Shown: in pieces, positions 8,370-17,134 of the stretch
Position numbering within the stretch: the first letter of the stretch is position 1
How the letters are laid out: every line of letters begins with the position of its first letter
Assembly: GCA_017991835.1 (NCBI GenBank)
Contig: JAGOPY010000003.1
Coordinates: 62,001-126,000 of the forward strand
DNA: 64,000 nucleotides
Direction of reading: 5' to 3'
DNA from: Bacteroidales bacterium
Lineage (GTDB): Bacteria; Bacteroidota; Bacteroidia; Bacteroidales; JAGOPY01
The notes under the pieces: generated by a model
What the model saw: only the letters and a program-made list of their open reading frames with translations
Databases searched by the model: none
What the model was told of the DNA's origin: nothing
Translations under genes and position numbers: made by a program

Positions 8370-9842
8370 ATGAAAAGAATTTTATTTGTTGCCATCCTTA
8401 TAACCACCCTCCTCTCCCCCGCCGTAATGCAGTCGAAAACGCTGCAGGCCTATCTCAACTACACTGTTTTTAATGTCCCCGGCAAAGGGCCCTTCATCGA
8501 AACGTACCTTTCGGTCGAAGGGAAATCGGTGTTTTACATGCCCAATGAATCGGGGCAGTTCCAGGGAAAGATCGAAGTCACTTTTATCTTCCGCCAGGGC
8601 GAAGAGATCAAAGAATTCGACAAGTACCAGTTGTTCAGCCCGGTAGTCAGCGATACGGCGGCTATCGATTTCAGCTTCATCGACCAGCAGCGGTATTTCA
8701 TCCCCGAAGGGGAATACGAAATGGAAATCATGATCGCAGACCTCAATACCGGTAAAAAACCTTTTTCCGCTACCCAACCGGTCACCATCAATTTTGATGA
8801 TAAAGCAGCCTGCTTTTCGGGAGTACAGTTTGTCAAATCTTTCTCCCCCTCATCCCAACAAAATATCCTCACCAAAGGCGGATATGACCTCGTTCCGCTG
8901 GTGTACAATTTTTATCCCGAATCAACCAATAAGCTGATCTATTATACTGAAATTTATAACTCGGACAAAGCGCTCGGCCCGGGTGAAAAGTTCCTGAATG
9001 TCACCATGATCCGTTCATTTGAAACGGAAAACACCCTGAAGGAATTCGTAACCTACCGGAAATTCGATGCCGGCCCGGTAGTTCCGGTTTTCGGCGAGTT
9101 CGATATCAGCCGGCTGCCCAGCGGCAATTTCCTGCTGGTTTTCCAGGTCAAGAACCGTCAGAATGAGGTTATTGCTGAAAACAAGATGTTTTTCCAGCGG
9201 AGCAATCCCAATATCCAGTTCAGTCTCGACGACCTGGCCACGATCGACGTCAACGCCACCTTCGCCAGCCGCATTACGAATGCCGACACGCTGCAGGAAT
9301 TCATCAACTGCCTCGATCCCATCGCAACGGAACTGGAGAAAAATTTCATTTACAAGCAGGCCAAACTGGCCGATCTGAAGACGAAACAGCAGTTCTTCTA
9401 CAATTTCTGGTCGTCGAGGGATATGATCAATCCCGAAACTGCCTGGAAAGATTATTATGGCCAGGTTCAGGTGGTGAATAAGGCCTACAAAACACAGATC
9501 AGCAAAGGATACGATACCGACCGCGGCAGGGTTTACCTGAAATACGGCCCGCCGAATATCATCAGCGAAAACTATAACGAGCCGAGCAGCTACCCTTATG
9601 AAATCTGGCATTATTATGAACTTGGCGGCAACCAGCGGAATAAAAAGTTTGTCTTCTATACCCAGAACATCATTACCAACAACTTCCAGCTTTTACACTC
9701 CGATGCCATCGGCGAGATCCAGAATTACAAGTGGCAGGTTTTCCTGAACAACCGCTGGTATGACCCCTATAACGTGGATGCCAACCAGGCCCCCGGAATT
9801 TATGGCGGAAAAGCGGATGATTATTACCGTAACCCGCGTTAA
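8370..9842 (+). CDS. GWxTD domain-containing protein
   Basis: A 490-residue exported protein. I start it at the ATG (MKRILFVAILITTLLSPAVM) rather than the TTG two codons earlier, because the ATG gives a clean signal peptide. The C-terminal region with YDTDRGRVYLKYGPPN, EIWHYY and FVFY is the GWxTD domain, named for a motif that normally precedes 'D.GR.YI.YG.P'; here the sequence at that place reads KGYDTDRGR, so the GW is not preserved. The N-terminal 280 residues look like beta-sandwich domains. GWxTD proteins are common in Bacteroidota and Acidobacteriota, are predicted to be periplasmic or outer-membrane associated, and have no established function. It is followed 61 bases later by an LpxL-like acyltransferase that has its own -7 box. 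Confidence 0.82.
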   Translation: MKRILFVAILITTLLSPAVMQSKTLQAYLNYTVFNVPGKGPFIETYLSVEGKSVFYMPNESGQFQGKIEVTFIFRQGEEIKEFDKYQLFSPVVSDTAAIDFSFIDQQRYFIPEGEYEMEIMIADLNTGKKPFSATQPVTINFDDKAACFSGVQFVKSFSPSSQQNILTKGGYDLVPLVYNFYPESTNKLIYYTEIYNSDKALGPGEKFLNVTMIRSFETENTLKEFVTYRKFDAGPVVPVFGEFDISRLPSGNFLLVFQVKNRQNEVIAENKMFFQRSNPNIQFSLDDLATIDVNATFASRITNADTLQEFINCLDPIATELEKNFIYKQAKLADLKTKQQFFYNFWSSRDMINPETAWKDYYGQVQVVNKAYKTQISKGYDTDRGRVYLKYGPPNIISENYNEPSSYPYEIWHYYELGGNQRNKKFVFYTQNIITNNFQLLHSDAIGEIQNYKWQVFLNNRWYDPYNVDANQAPGIYGGKADDYYRNPR

Positions 9843-9874
9843 ACGGTCATTACAATTTTTTGAACGTTTGATAG

Positions 9875-9882
9875 TATCTTTG
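9875..9882 (+). promoter_or_regulatory. -7 box (TATCTTTG) for the acyltransferase gene
   Basis: TATCTTTG lies 21 bases before the ATG at 9904 and matches TAnnTTTG. The upstream TTTG at 9859-9862 is only 12 bases away, shorter than the usual 19-21. Confidence 0.45.
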
Positions 9883-9903
9883 CCATCCTGAATCTTTGGG
9901 CAA

Positions 9904-10785
9904 ATGGCATTCCTGTACCATACTTTCAAACTTCTGGCCGGTCTGGTCGCACGGCTCCCGTTCCCGCTACTATTCTTCGTCGCGAGTATCTTTAAATTTT
10001 TCCTGCATTATATCATCCGGTACCGGAGAGATATCATCCTTTTAAACCTACATAACTCCTTTCCTGAAAAACTCCCTAAAGAGATACGTAAAATTCTTAG
10101 CCAGTATTATAAAAACCTGTCGCAGATCATGTTTGAAGTGATCAAGCTGCATTCTATCCGGCCTGAAAAATTGCTGGAACGGTTTACTTTTACGGGACTG
10201 GAGCCACTGGCTGAGACGCTGCGTAAGGGCCAGAGCGTCATCATAACTATCGGGCACTGCGGTAACTGGGAATGGATGGGGACGGCGCTGGGGCAGGTGC
10301 TGCCCGCCAGGGGATTTGCCATCGTCAAACCCCTCTCCGACAAGCATTTTAACCGGTATATGGAATCTCTCCGGCACCGGATCAACCCCGACAGCACCAT
10401 CCCCTTTCACCGTACCTACCGCACCCTGATCCGGCACAAACAGGAAATGGTGACGTTTAATGTGTTCGCCGCCGATCAGACGCCGGTGAAAGAAGAGGCC
10501 AACTACTGGACTCAATTTTTAAACCAGGATACCCCTTTTTACATCGGGGTGGAGAAACTGGCAAAAGCCCTTCACCTTGCCGTCTTTTTCATCGACATAC
10601 AACGGACCGGCAATGGCAGGTACAACGGCGAGATCAGGCAGATCACCCGGGAGCCGGAGAAAACGGCAGAGAAGGAAATTACGGAAGCCTATATCCGGTT
10701 GCTCGAAGAAGCTATCCGCCGGCGTCCCGATAACTGGCTGTGGTCGCACCGCCGCTGGAAGCTGACCCGCACACCCGGTAATTGA
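9904..10785 (+). CDS. Lysophospholipid/lipid A acyltransferase family protein (LpxL/HtrB-like)
   Basis: The 293-residue product has a hydrophobic N-terminal anchor (LAGLVARLPFPLLFFVASIF) followed by the acyltransferase catalytic motif GHCGNWEW, the H-x4-E variant used by the LpxL/LpxM family, and a downstream FAADQTPVKEE block with the typical D-Q-[ST]-P pattern. These enzymes transfer acyl chains to lipid A precursors at the inner membrane. Length (about 290-310) agrees with the family. In Bacteroidota this protein is commonly annotated only as 'lysophospholipid acyltransferase', so the exact acceptor is not certain. A glycosyltransferase follows 56 bases downstream in the same direction, which fits an envelope-lipid or polysaccharide role. 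Confidence 0.87.
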   Translation: MAFLYHTFKLLAGLVARLPFPLLFFVASIFKFFLHYIIRYRRDIILLNLHNSFPEKLPKEIRKILSQYYKNLSQIMFEVIKLHSIRPEKLLERFTFTGLEPLAETLRKGQSVIITIGHCGNWEWMGTALGQVLPARGFAIVKPLSDKHFNRYMESLRHRINPDSTIPFHRTYRTLIRHKQEMVTFNVFAADQTPVKEEANYWTQFLNQDTPFYIGVEKLAKALHLAVFFIDIQRTGNGRYNGEIRQITREPEKTAEKEITEAYIRLLEEAIRRRPDNWLWSHRRWKLTRTPGN

Positions 10786-10816
10786 CCCGGTATTACTATT
10801 TCTGATAATTTTGATT

Positions 10817-10824
10817 TACATTTG
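10817..10824 (+). promoter_or_regulatory. -7 box (TACATTTG) for the glycosyltransferase gene
   Basis: TACATTTG matches TAnnTTTG and ends 17 bases before the TTG start at 10842, leaving a very short leader. No -33 element seen. Confidence 0.4.
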
Positions 10825-10841
10825 AAGCAGAAATCACCTGT

Positions 10842-11870
10842 TTGAAAACGGCTGTCGTCATACTTAACTGGAACGGTAGGGAATTTCTGGAGAAATTCCT
10901 GCCCGGAGTCGTTGCCCACAGCGCCGGTGAAGCCGAAATCATTGTCGCCGACAACGATTCTGCCGACGATTCCCTGGCATTCCTTGAGGCTGCCCATCCC
11001 GGCATACGCATCATCCGGCTGGATAAAAATTACGGTTTTGCCGGAGGGTACAACCGGGCGCTAAGACAGGTTGACGCTGAGTATTTTATTCTGCTGAACA
11101 GCGATATCGAAGTGACGGAAAACTGGATCACACCGGTCATCCGGCTGATGGAGTCCGATACGTCCATTGCCGCCTGCCAGCCTAAGATCAGGTCATACAA
11201 AGAGCCGGAGCAATTCGAATACGCCGGCGCCGCGGGAGGTTTCATCGATAAATACGGGTACCCGTTCTGCCAGGGGCGCTTGTTCCAGCATATTGAAAAT
11301 GACGAAGGGCAGTATGACTATGCCCGGGAGGTGTTCTGGGCCACAGGTGCCTGCCTGTTCGTCAGGTCGGATGTATTCACGCAACTGGGTGGCTTTGATG
11401 ACGATTTTTTTGCCCACATGGAGGAGATCGATCTTTGCTGGAGAGCGAAAAACCAGGGGTATAAAATCATGTATTGCCCGGAATCAACTATATTTCACAT
11501 CGGAGGAGGAACGCTTCCGAAGAAAAACTCGCGCAAGACCTATCTCAACATTCGCAACAACATCATTATGCTTTACAAAAACCTGGAGCCGGGCAGACTG
11601 TTAAGTGTAATGCTGGCCCGTTTTATCCTCGATGGAGTAGCTGCAATGAAATTCCTGGTCGACGGCGGTTTTAAAGATATGTTCGCCGTGTTCAAAGCCC
11701 ATATTTACTTCTGGAGCCATCTATATTTGCTCAGAAAGAAAAGGGAAAAGATCCCGCACCATCGCGTTTCAGAAATTTACTGGGGAAATATCGTGGTCGA
11801 GCATTACCTGAGAAGGAAGAAATCATTCGGACAGCTAGATCCTGAGCGGTTTACAAAGAATCCCCGGTAA
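10842..11870 (+). CDS. Glycosyltransferase family 2 (rhamnosyl-transferase-like)
   Basis: The 342-residue protein reads TAVVILNWNGREFLEKFLPG at its start, then IIVADNDSADDSL and a FILLNSDIEV stretch carrying the acidic metal- and nucleotide-sugar-binding residues of GT2 enzymes. FWATGACLFVRSDVF and GGFDDDFFAHMEEIDLCWR match the acceptor side of WbbL/rhamnosyl-transferase-like members. A short hydrophobic region occurs near residue 255-275. The start is a TTG giving MKTAVVILN; no ATG lies upstream in frame. It probably adds a sugar to a surface glycan at the cytoplasmic face of the membrane. Its last 20 bases overlap the convergent aroQ gene. Confidence 0.9.
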   Translation: MKTAVVILNWNGREFLEKFLPGVVAHSAGEAEIIVADNDSADDSLAFLEAAHPGIRIIRLDKNYGFAGGYNRALRQVDAEYFILLNSDIEVTENWITPVIRLMESDTSIAACQPKIRSYKEPEQFEYAGAAGGFIDKYGYPFCQGRLFQHIENDEGQYDYAREVFWATGACLFVRSDVFTQLGGFDDDFFAHMEEIDLCWRAKNQGYKIMYCPESTIFHIGGGTLPKKNSRKTYLNIRNNIIMLYKNLEPGRLLSVMLARFILDGVAAMKFLVDGGFKDMFAVFKAHIYFWSHLYLLRKKREKIPHHRVSEIYWGNIVVEHYLRRKKSFGQLDPERFTKNPR

Positions 11871-12276
11871 GATTCCGGATAGCTATCCGGTAACTTTCCA
11901 GGCCAAAACCGCAAATAAGCGCATCCGCGCCGGTAGCGGTTACCATGACCTTACGAAAATCTTCCCGCTGAAAAACATTCGAGATGTGAACCTCGATCAC
12001 CCTGGCAGGAACCGCTTTCATTGCATCGGCAATCGCTACCGAGGTATGGCTGTAACCTCCCGGGTTGATGATAATGCCATCCGTAGTAAATCCCGCATCC
12101 TGTATCGCGTTAATGATCTCCCCCTCCGTATTCGACTGGTAATAGCCGATGGAATGACCCGGAAATTCGGCCCTTAAGATATCCAGAAACTCGTCAAATG
12201 ACTGGTTGCCATAGATTTCCGGCTCGCGCTTGCCAAGCAGGTTGAGGTTAGGCCCGTTGATAATAAACAAGTTCAA
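11851..12276 (-). CDS. aroQ: 3-dehydroquinate dehydratase, type II
   Basis: The 141-residue protein contains the full type II dehydroquinase signature: INGPNLNLLGKREPEIYG with the catalytic Tyr, YYQSNTEGEIINAI, IIINPGGYSHTSVAIADA with the Asn-Pro-Gly active site, and EVHISNVFQREDFR with the catalytic His. It converts 3-dehydroquinate to 3-dehydroshikimate in the shikimate pathway. Length is normal (140-150). The only possible start is a TTG at 12276 (or TTG at 12270), because an in-frame TGA lies three codons upstream; that TTG is part of the TTCAAAG heptamer array at 12272-12299. The 3' end overlaps the convergent glycosyltransferase by 20 bases. Confidence 0.95.
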   Translation of the reverse strand: MNLFIINGPNLNLLGKREPEIYGNQSFDEFLDILRAEFPGHSIGYYQSNTEGEIINAIQDAGFTTDGIIINPGGYSHTSVAIADAMKAVPARVIEVHISNVFQREDFRKVMVTATGADALICGFGLESYRIAIRNLTGDSL

Positions 12277-12299
12277 AGTTCAAAGTTCAAAGTTCAAAG
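12272..12299. repeat. (TTCAAAG)4 heptamer array covering the aroQ start
   Basis: Four perfect TTCAAAG units in plus orientation (CTTTGAA for aroQ). The aroQ initiation codon lies in the first unit. A ten-unit array of the same heptamer is at 58507-58576. Confidence 0.9.
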
Positions 12300-12445
12300 T
12301 TAGATATTTATTCGGAAAGTCAGGTTCATCAAGGTTCCCTCCCGTCATCCCGATGAAGGAGGGATATGCTGCCCAACTGAAATCCCTTGCATTTCTTCCT
12401 AAAACATCTTACTTTTATGCCAATCATTTCAAAATGATCTTAATC

Positions 12446-15400
12446 ATGAAATTCCAAATTTCATTCGCCAACTGGCGGACCAAATTCCAATCAATTCCAA
12501 AATCCAATACTCAAACTCTAAAATTAAATCGACAATCGACAATCGAATATCCCCCCGAACATCGCCCAATCGCCACATCGCCCAATCGCCACATCGCCCA
12601 ATCGCCCAATCGCCACATCGCCACATCGCCCAATCGCCACATCGCCCAATCGCCCAATCGCCCAATCATTTTCCTCTTCGCCTTCCTCCTGTCCTTCTCC
12701 CTCTTCTCCCAGAACCAGGCTAACGTCTGGCACATTGCCGGTGATCTGACAGGGGTCGACTTTAATACTGGGGAGCCGGTGGTAATTCATGATTTAGCGC
12801 CATTGTGGCTTAACCGGTCAAATGCTTCAATGTCTGATTCGCTCGGGAATTATTTGTTTAGTACGTGTACCTATTTTGTATATGACCGGTATGGGCCCAT
12901 GCAAAATTGCGAGGATATGATTGAAGGCGGAACGTCAGGCAGGGCAATCGTCAAATGGCCCGGCAGGAAAAATATCTACTACATTTTTAACGGCTCATGG
13001 AATGGGGGATTTTCATATTCTCTTGTGGATATGACGCTGAATGAAGGAAGAGGGGCGGTTACCGATAAGAACATTCTTCTGGATGCAGCCTGGGACGCGT
13101 TTGACCGGGTGGCTATTGTGAAAAAAGAGGATACTGAAAATGTCTGGGTCATTACCCGGAAATTCACTGACGATGCCATGGCTGCTTTCCTGGTCAACGA
13201 AAACGGAGTGAATCCCAATCCGGTGATTTCACCAATGCCTGATCGGGAATATGACCCTCATACCGATTTTGGTTTTATTAAAATCTCGTATGATAAAAAA
13301 TACCTGATCTCAAGTTATAGTCCCAATGGTAATCTTGAAATATGCCATTTCAATGCTTCCAACGGGGCTTTTGAATATATGTATACTATAACGCACTCGC
13401 CCAATTGGGGCATCGCACCCTGTAGAGGTATAGAATTCTCACCCGATTCAAAGTTTCTTTTTTCTAGCTATAATGATCTCACAACATACGATTCGGTCAA
13501 GATTTACCAGTTTGATATGAAATTGATCGCTGATTCCGCCCTCTTCATGAACTCGGCGATTCTGGTGGCACACGGACCGGGAGCCACGCTTCAGCTTGCC
13601 AGGGATGGAAAAATCTATACAACCCATGAGAAACAGTATAATGAAGAACATTATTATTGGCTCAGTGTAATCCATCAGCCATGGGTGAGGGGAACCGGGT
13701 GCATGTATGAAAGAAATGCCATCAACATGTTTCCGGGAAGCAATGCCCATTGCCTGCCAAATACACTGGTCGACTACCTCCTCCGTTTCGAATGGACCGG
13801 CGAGACATGCCAGGGCTACCCGATCCATTTCACACCTAATTTTATTCCCACGCCCGACAGCATCGTCTGGAATTTCGGCGAGCTGGCGCCTGGCAGTGTA
13901 ACTACAGAGCTTTCACCAACATACTCTTTCAAATATCCCGGTGTTCATGAGGTTAAAGTCGATGTCTGGTACCCTTCCGGGAGATATGAGCACACCTCCA
14001 GGGAGATTGAGATCTTACCGTCGCCGCAACCCGATCTCGGCCCGGATACGATGATTTGTCAAGACGCATCGCTGGTGCTCAGCGCAAACTGCGAAGCCGA
14101 TTTCTTCTCCTGGTCCACCGGGCAGTTCGGCGTTTCATCGATAACTGTTTCTGATTCAGGAACCTACTGGGTACGTGGCCGTTTCAACAATTCCGGATGC
14201 ATGGGATATGATACGATCCATGTCGGCTTTCACGCTCCAGCAATTATCGATGAAACCAACCTGATAATCACACCAACCACCTGCAACGGAGCAAGCGGAT
14301 CGATTACTGGGCTCATTGCTCTTGGCTATTCGCCTTTCGCGTACAGATGGAAGGACCTCTCCGAGGTCGAGTTTGGAACTGATATTGATGTTTTTGATTT
14401 ACCTGCCGGGCAATATGTTCTTACGATTACAGATAATAACGGATGCGAAACGGTTTCTGATATCCACACGATCGAAGATGCCGGTAACCTGCAGGTTCTG
14501 AACGTTGAACAAACCCGCCCGCACTGCGGAAGGCCTGATGGTCAGATCATTATTCATGCGTTTTCTCCCGCTGGTTCTGCATTGCAGTATTCAATCGATG
14601 ACGGCGATTCATACCAAACGGATAGTGTGTTCTCCGGGCTGCCTGCTGCTAGTTACGTGGTGCGGGTTACGGATGGAGTTGGGTGCTACGGATTTTATAA
14701 TAATAATCCGGTTTTATTGGATGATATCCCTGGTCCTCAGGTCGTTGATGTGATTGTTACGGATGAAACCGATTTTCTGGGGAATGGCGCGATTGAGATT
14801 GTGGCAACAGGACCTACTCCGGTTATTTTCTATTCAATAGACAGCGGAGCGACTTATCAATTGAACAATGGAACCTTTAACAATATAGGATCTGGGATTT
14901 ACAATTTACAAATTTGGGATGAGAATGGGTGTGATACCACGTTTACGGTTGAGATTCAAAATATTATACTGACATGGTTGCATGCGGTTACAGGCGAAGG
15001 AGGACATTGTTTAGGCAACACGGCAATGGTGCCGGTGAATGTCGATAACTTCATCTCTGTCGCCGATTTTCACCTGGAGCTGGGATATAATGCCGGTAAT
15101 CTGGAATGCAAAGGCTTTGCTAATGTTAATGTTCAATTGTTGGATAGCCTTACCGGATGGGTGGATCCGATTGCAGGAGATATTCATTTGACCTGGAGTG
15201 GTGAATTACCGCTGACTTTTATTCAACCGGAAAAAGTAGCCGACCTGGTTTTCACCACCAAAAATCCCGGGCAGGGAGAGCTTTCGTGGTACACCGGGGA
15301 AGCGGAGAGCTATTTCACCAACAGCAGCGGCAATCCGGTCCCTGCTGAGTTCAGCACAGGGCAGGTAACCATCTATCAGCCACCGGAGATTATCCTGGAG

Positions 15401-16138
15401 CAATCCCGGACGGTCTGTGAAGGTCAACTTGTTATGATTATCGGTGATGCCAGCGGCAACCAGAACCCACTGACTTTCCGTTGGATTTATCCAACGGGCG
15501 ATTCCACCAGCACCGACCCCTTTTTCTTCTCCGTCACCCCCGCCGATGCCGGCCTCTACACCCTTCTCGCCACAGACCACGTCGGCTGCACCGACCGGAA
15601 AAGCATTGAGCTGACCGTCAGCGAGAATCCCGTAGCCGCTTTCCATGGAACCGATACACTGGAAATGCATGCCGGCGAGGTGCTGGATGCAGGCGAAGGG
15701 ATGGCGTCGTATAAATGGAACACCGCAGACTCGACGCAAAGCATTGTGATCCAGGCTGAAGGAAAATACCTGGTTGAGATGGAGTCTCAAATCGGTTGCA
15801 TCGGACGAGACTCCATCTACATTAAACTGTCCTTCGAAGAAATCCCCGATTTCAAAATATTCATTCCCAACGCCTTTTCTCCCGACGGAGATGGAATCAA
15901 CGACAGTTTTCAAATCAAGCTCACGAATTCAACATTCAACATTCAACATTCAACATTAAGAATTTTCGATCGGTGGGGTGGGGAAGTGTTTTTTGGAGAT
16001 GGCATCTCATCAGGATGGGACGGGAAGAAGAACGGGAAGGAATGCCCCGGCGGAGTGTATGTTTACAAGATCGTTTTTTCTGTGGATGGGGTTCCCGGAA
16101 GCCAGGAGCGAGTGGGAACGGTGATGCTGGTGAGATAA
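12446..16138 (+). CDS. Giant secreted protein with SprB, cohesin-like and T9SS type B sorting domains (copy 1)
   Basis: From the ATG at 12446 the product is 1230 residues, but the start is uncertain. A hydrophobic export signal, IIFLFAFLLSFSLFSQ, begins only at about residue 73, after a stretch encoded by simple repeats (SPNRHIAT-type octapeptides). No ATG lies between the repeats and the signal, so the true start may be a non-ATG codon near 12660. The mature part shows an N-terminal propeller-like region, a PKD-like domain (residues near 460-520), SprB-type repeats (YRWKDLSEV ... LTITDNNGCETV), a cohesin-like domain (VPVNVDNFISVADFHLELGY), an Ig-like domain and a type B gliding-motility C-terminal domain (FIPNAFSPDGDGINDSF ... 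RWGGEVFFGD). Such proteins are exported by T9SS and held on the surface as adhesins. The last 2.37 kb is nearly identical to the gene at 17135. Confidence 0.8.
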   Translation: MKFQISFANWRTKFQSIPKSNTQTLKLNRQSTIEYPPEHRPIATSPNRHIAQSPNRHIATSPNRHIAQSPNRPIIFLFAFLLSFSLFSQNQANVWHIAGDLTGVDFNTGEPVVIHDLAPLWLNRSNASMSDSLGNYLFSTCTYFVYDRYGPMQNCEDMIEGGTSGRAIVKWPGRKNIYYIFNGSWNGGFSYSLVDMTLNEGRGAVTDKNILLDAAWDAFDRVAIVKKEDTENVWVITRKFTDDAMAAFLVNENGVNPNPVISPMPDREYDPHTDFGFIKISYDKKYLISSYSPNGNLEICHFNASNGAFEYMYTITHSPNWGIAPCRGIEFSPDSKFLFSSYNDLTTYDSVKIYQFDMKLIADSALFMNSAILVAHGPGATLQLARDGKIYTTHEKQYNEEHYYWLSVIHQPWVRGTGCMYERNAINMFPGSNAHCLPNTLVDYLLRFEWTGETCQGYPIHFTPNFIPTPDSIVWNFGELAPGSVTTELSPTYSFKYPGVHEVKVDVWYPSGRYEHTSREIEILPSPQPDLGPDTMICQDASLVLSANCEADFFSWSTGQFGVSSITVSDSGTYWVRGRFNNSGCMGYDTIHVGFHAPAIIDETNLIITPTTCNGASGSITGLIALGYSPFAYRWKDLSEVEFGTDIDVFDLPAGQYVLTITDNNGCETVSDIHTIEDAGNLQVLNVEQTRPHCGRPDGQIIIHAFSPAGSALQYSIDDGDSYQTDSVFSGLPAASYVVRVTDGVGCYGFYNNNPVLLDDIPGPQVVDVIVTDETDFLGNGAIEIVATGPTPVIFYSIDSGATYQLNNGTFNNIGSGIYNLQIWDENGCDTTFTVEIQNIILTWLHAVTGEGGHCLGNTAMVPVNVDNFISVADFHLELGYNAGNLECKGFANVNVQLLDSLTGWVDPIAGDIHLTWSGELPLTFIQPEKVADLVFTTKNPGQGELSWYTGEAESYFTNSSGNPVPAEFSTGQVTIYQPPEIILEQSRTVCEGQLVMIIGDASGNQNPLTFRWIYPTGDSTSTDPFFFSVTPADAGLYTLLATDHVGCTDRKSIELTVSENPVAAFHGTDTLEMHAGEVLDAGEGMASYKWNTADSTQSIVIQAEGKYLVEMESQIGCIGRDSIYIKLSFEEIPDFKIFIPNAFSPDGDGINDSFQIKLTNSTFNIQHSTLRIFDRWGGEVFFGDGISSGWDGKKNGKECPGGVYVYKIVFSVDGVPGSQERVGTVMLVR
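12561..12668. repeat. ATCGCC(CA/AC) octamer array inside the 5' end of the type B gene
   Basis: About thirteen 8-base units alternate between ATCGCCCA and ATCGCCAC. In the frame of the downstream gene they read as an eight-residue repeat. Further simple repeats precede it (AATTCCAA-type at 12450-12510, CGACAAT-type at 12527-12545), so 12272-12668 is almost wholly built of short repeats. A variant of the TCCGCC/GGCGGA palindrome (CGCCAACTGGCGGA) lies at about 12466-12479. Confidence 0.85.
13770..16138 (+). repeat. Duplicated block, copy 1 (partner 18240-20605)
   Basis: From CGACTACCTCCTCCG at about 13771 to the stop codon, this segment matches 18241-20605 at an offset of 4470, later 4467 bases. 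Long stretches read as identical, for example 15600-16100, interrupted by clearly divergent patches at about 14350-14470 and 15360-15470. Confidence 0.9.
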
Positions 16139-16639
<501 letters not shown>

Positions 16640-17068
16640 ATGAAAAGATTAATCCATATTATTGCTGTCATTTCGGTTATTTTTTTTATCGCATCGCAAA
16701 GCCTAAATGCCCAAATTACCATTAAAGTAACATTGGATGGTCAATGCCCCGATACGTGTACTTCTCATGAAATATGCACATATAAAGTTGAATATCAACT
16801 GTACAATATATGTGTCGAACCACCTGAACTTTGCTGCACTGCTCCTCCGCAATGGGTGAATTGTTCAACGGAGGAAATATACTTTGATTGTGATTTCTCA
16901 TGTGATGACCCATCAAATGAGAAATGTTATGCCTTGGTTGGCATAGCAACAAAATACTGCAATGGACCTGGCGGAAATGTAGCAAAATGCACAGGTAATG
17001 GAGTTCATTATTATACTTGCAACGAATTGATGACTCTTCCAAATGTGCCGGTTACTGTTTTATGGTGA
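16640..17068 (+). CDS. Small secreted cysteine-rich protein, unknown function
   Basis: The 142-residue product has a clear signal peptide (MKRLIHIIAVISVIFFIASQ, cleavage after SLNA) and a mature part of about 118 residues with 13 cysteines, including CPDTC, ELCC, FDCDFSC and YTC. The pattern suggests a disulfide-stabilised extracellular or periplasmic domain. I recognise no family. It has no T9SS sorting domain, so it would be released to the periplasm or lost through another route. It is inserted between two giant, partly identical T9SS type B genes and is followed 17 bases later by a strong intrinsic terminator, which suggests a separately transcribed unit. Codon use is AT-rich, like the first half of the next gene and unlike the GC-richer conserved 3' blocks. 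Confidence 0.7.
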   Translation: MKRLIHIIAVISVIFFIASQSLNAQITIKVTLDGQCPDTCTSHEICTYKVEYQLYNICVEPPELCCTAPPQWVNCSTEEIYFDCDFSCDDPSNEKCYALVGIATKYCNGPGGNVAKCTGNGVHYYTCNELMTLPNVPVTVLW

Positions 17069-17084
17069 TAAATTATAATGAAAG

Positions 17085-17119
17085 TCTGCCCGGCGTTACG
17101 TAACGCCGGCAGATTTTTT
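17085..17119 (+). terminator. Intrinsic terminator after the cysteine-rich gene
   Basis: The stem TCTGCC-C-GGCGTTA pairs with TAACGCCGGCAGA with one bulged C and a two-base loop, followed by TTTTTT at 17114-17119. It lies upstream of the ATG at 17135 and argues that the next gene does not start at the earlier ATG 17078. Confidence 0.85.
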
Positions 17120-17134
17120 AAATTTTCAAAATGC

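Noticed and set aside
12230..12445. Upstream start of the first type B gene within aroQ
   Set aside because: It would run through the divergent aroQ gene and its repeat array and encode a non-protein-like N-terminus.
12444..12790. Minus-strand reading frames with WAIGRLGDWAMWRLGD-type repeats
   Set aside because: They are translations of the ATCGCC octamer array on the wrong strand, and they extend into the plus-strand gene.
17078..17134. Upstream start (ATG 17078) for the second type B gene
   Set aside because: It lies before or inside a strong terminator hairpin, whereas ATG 17135 gives a perfect signal peptide.
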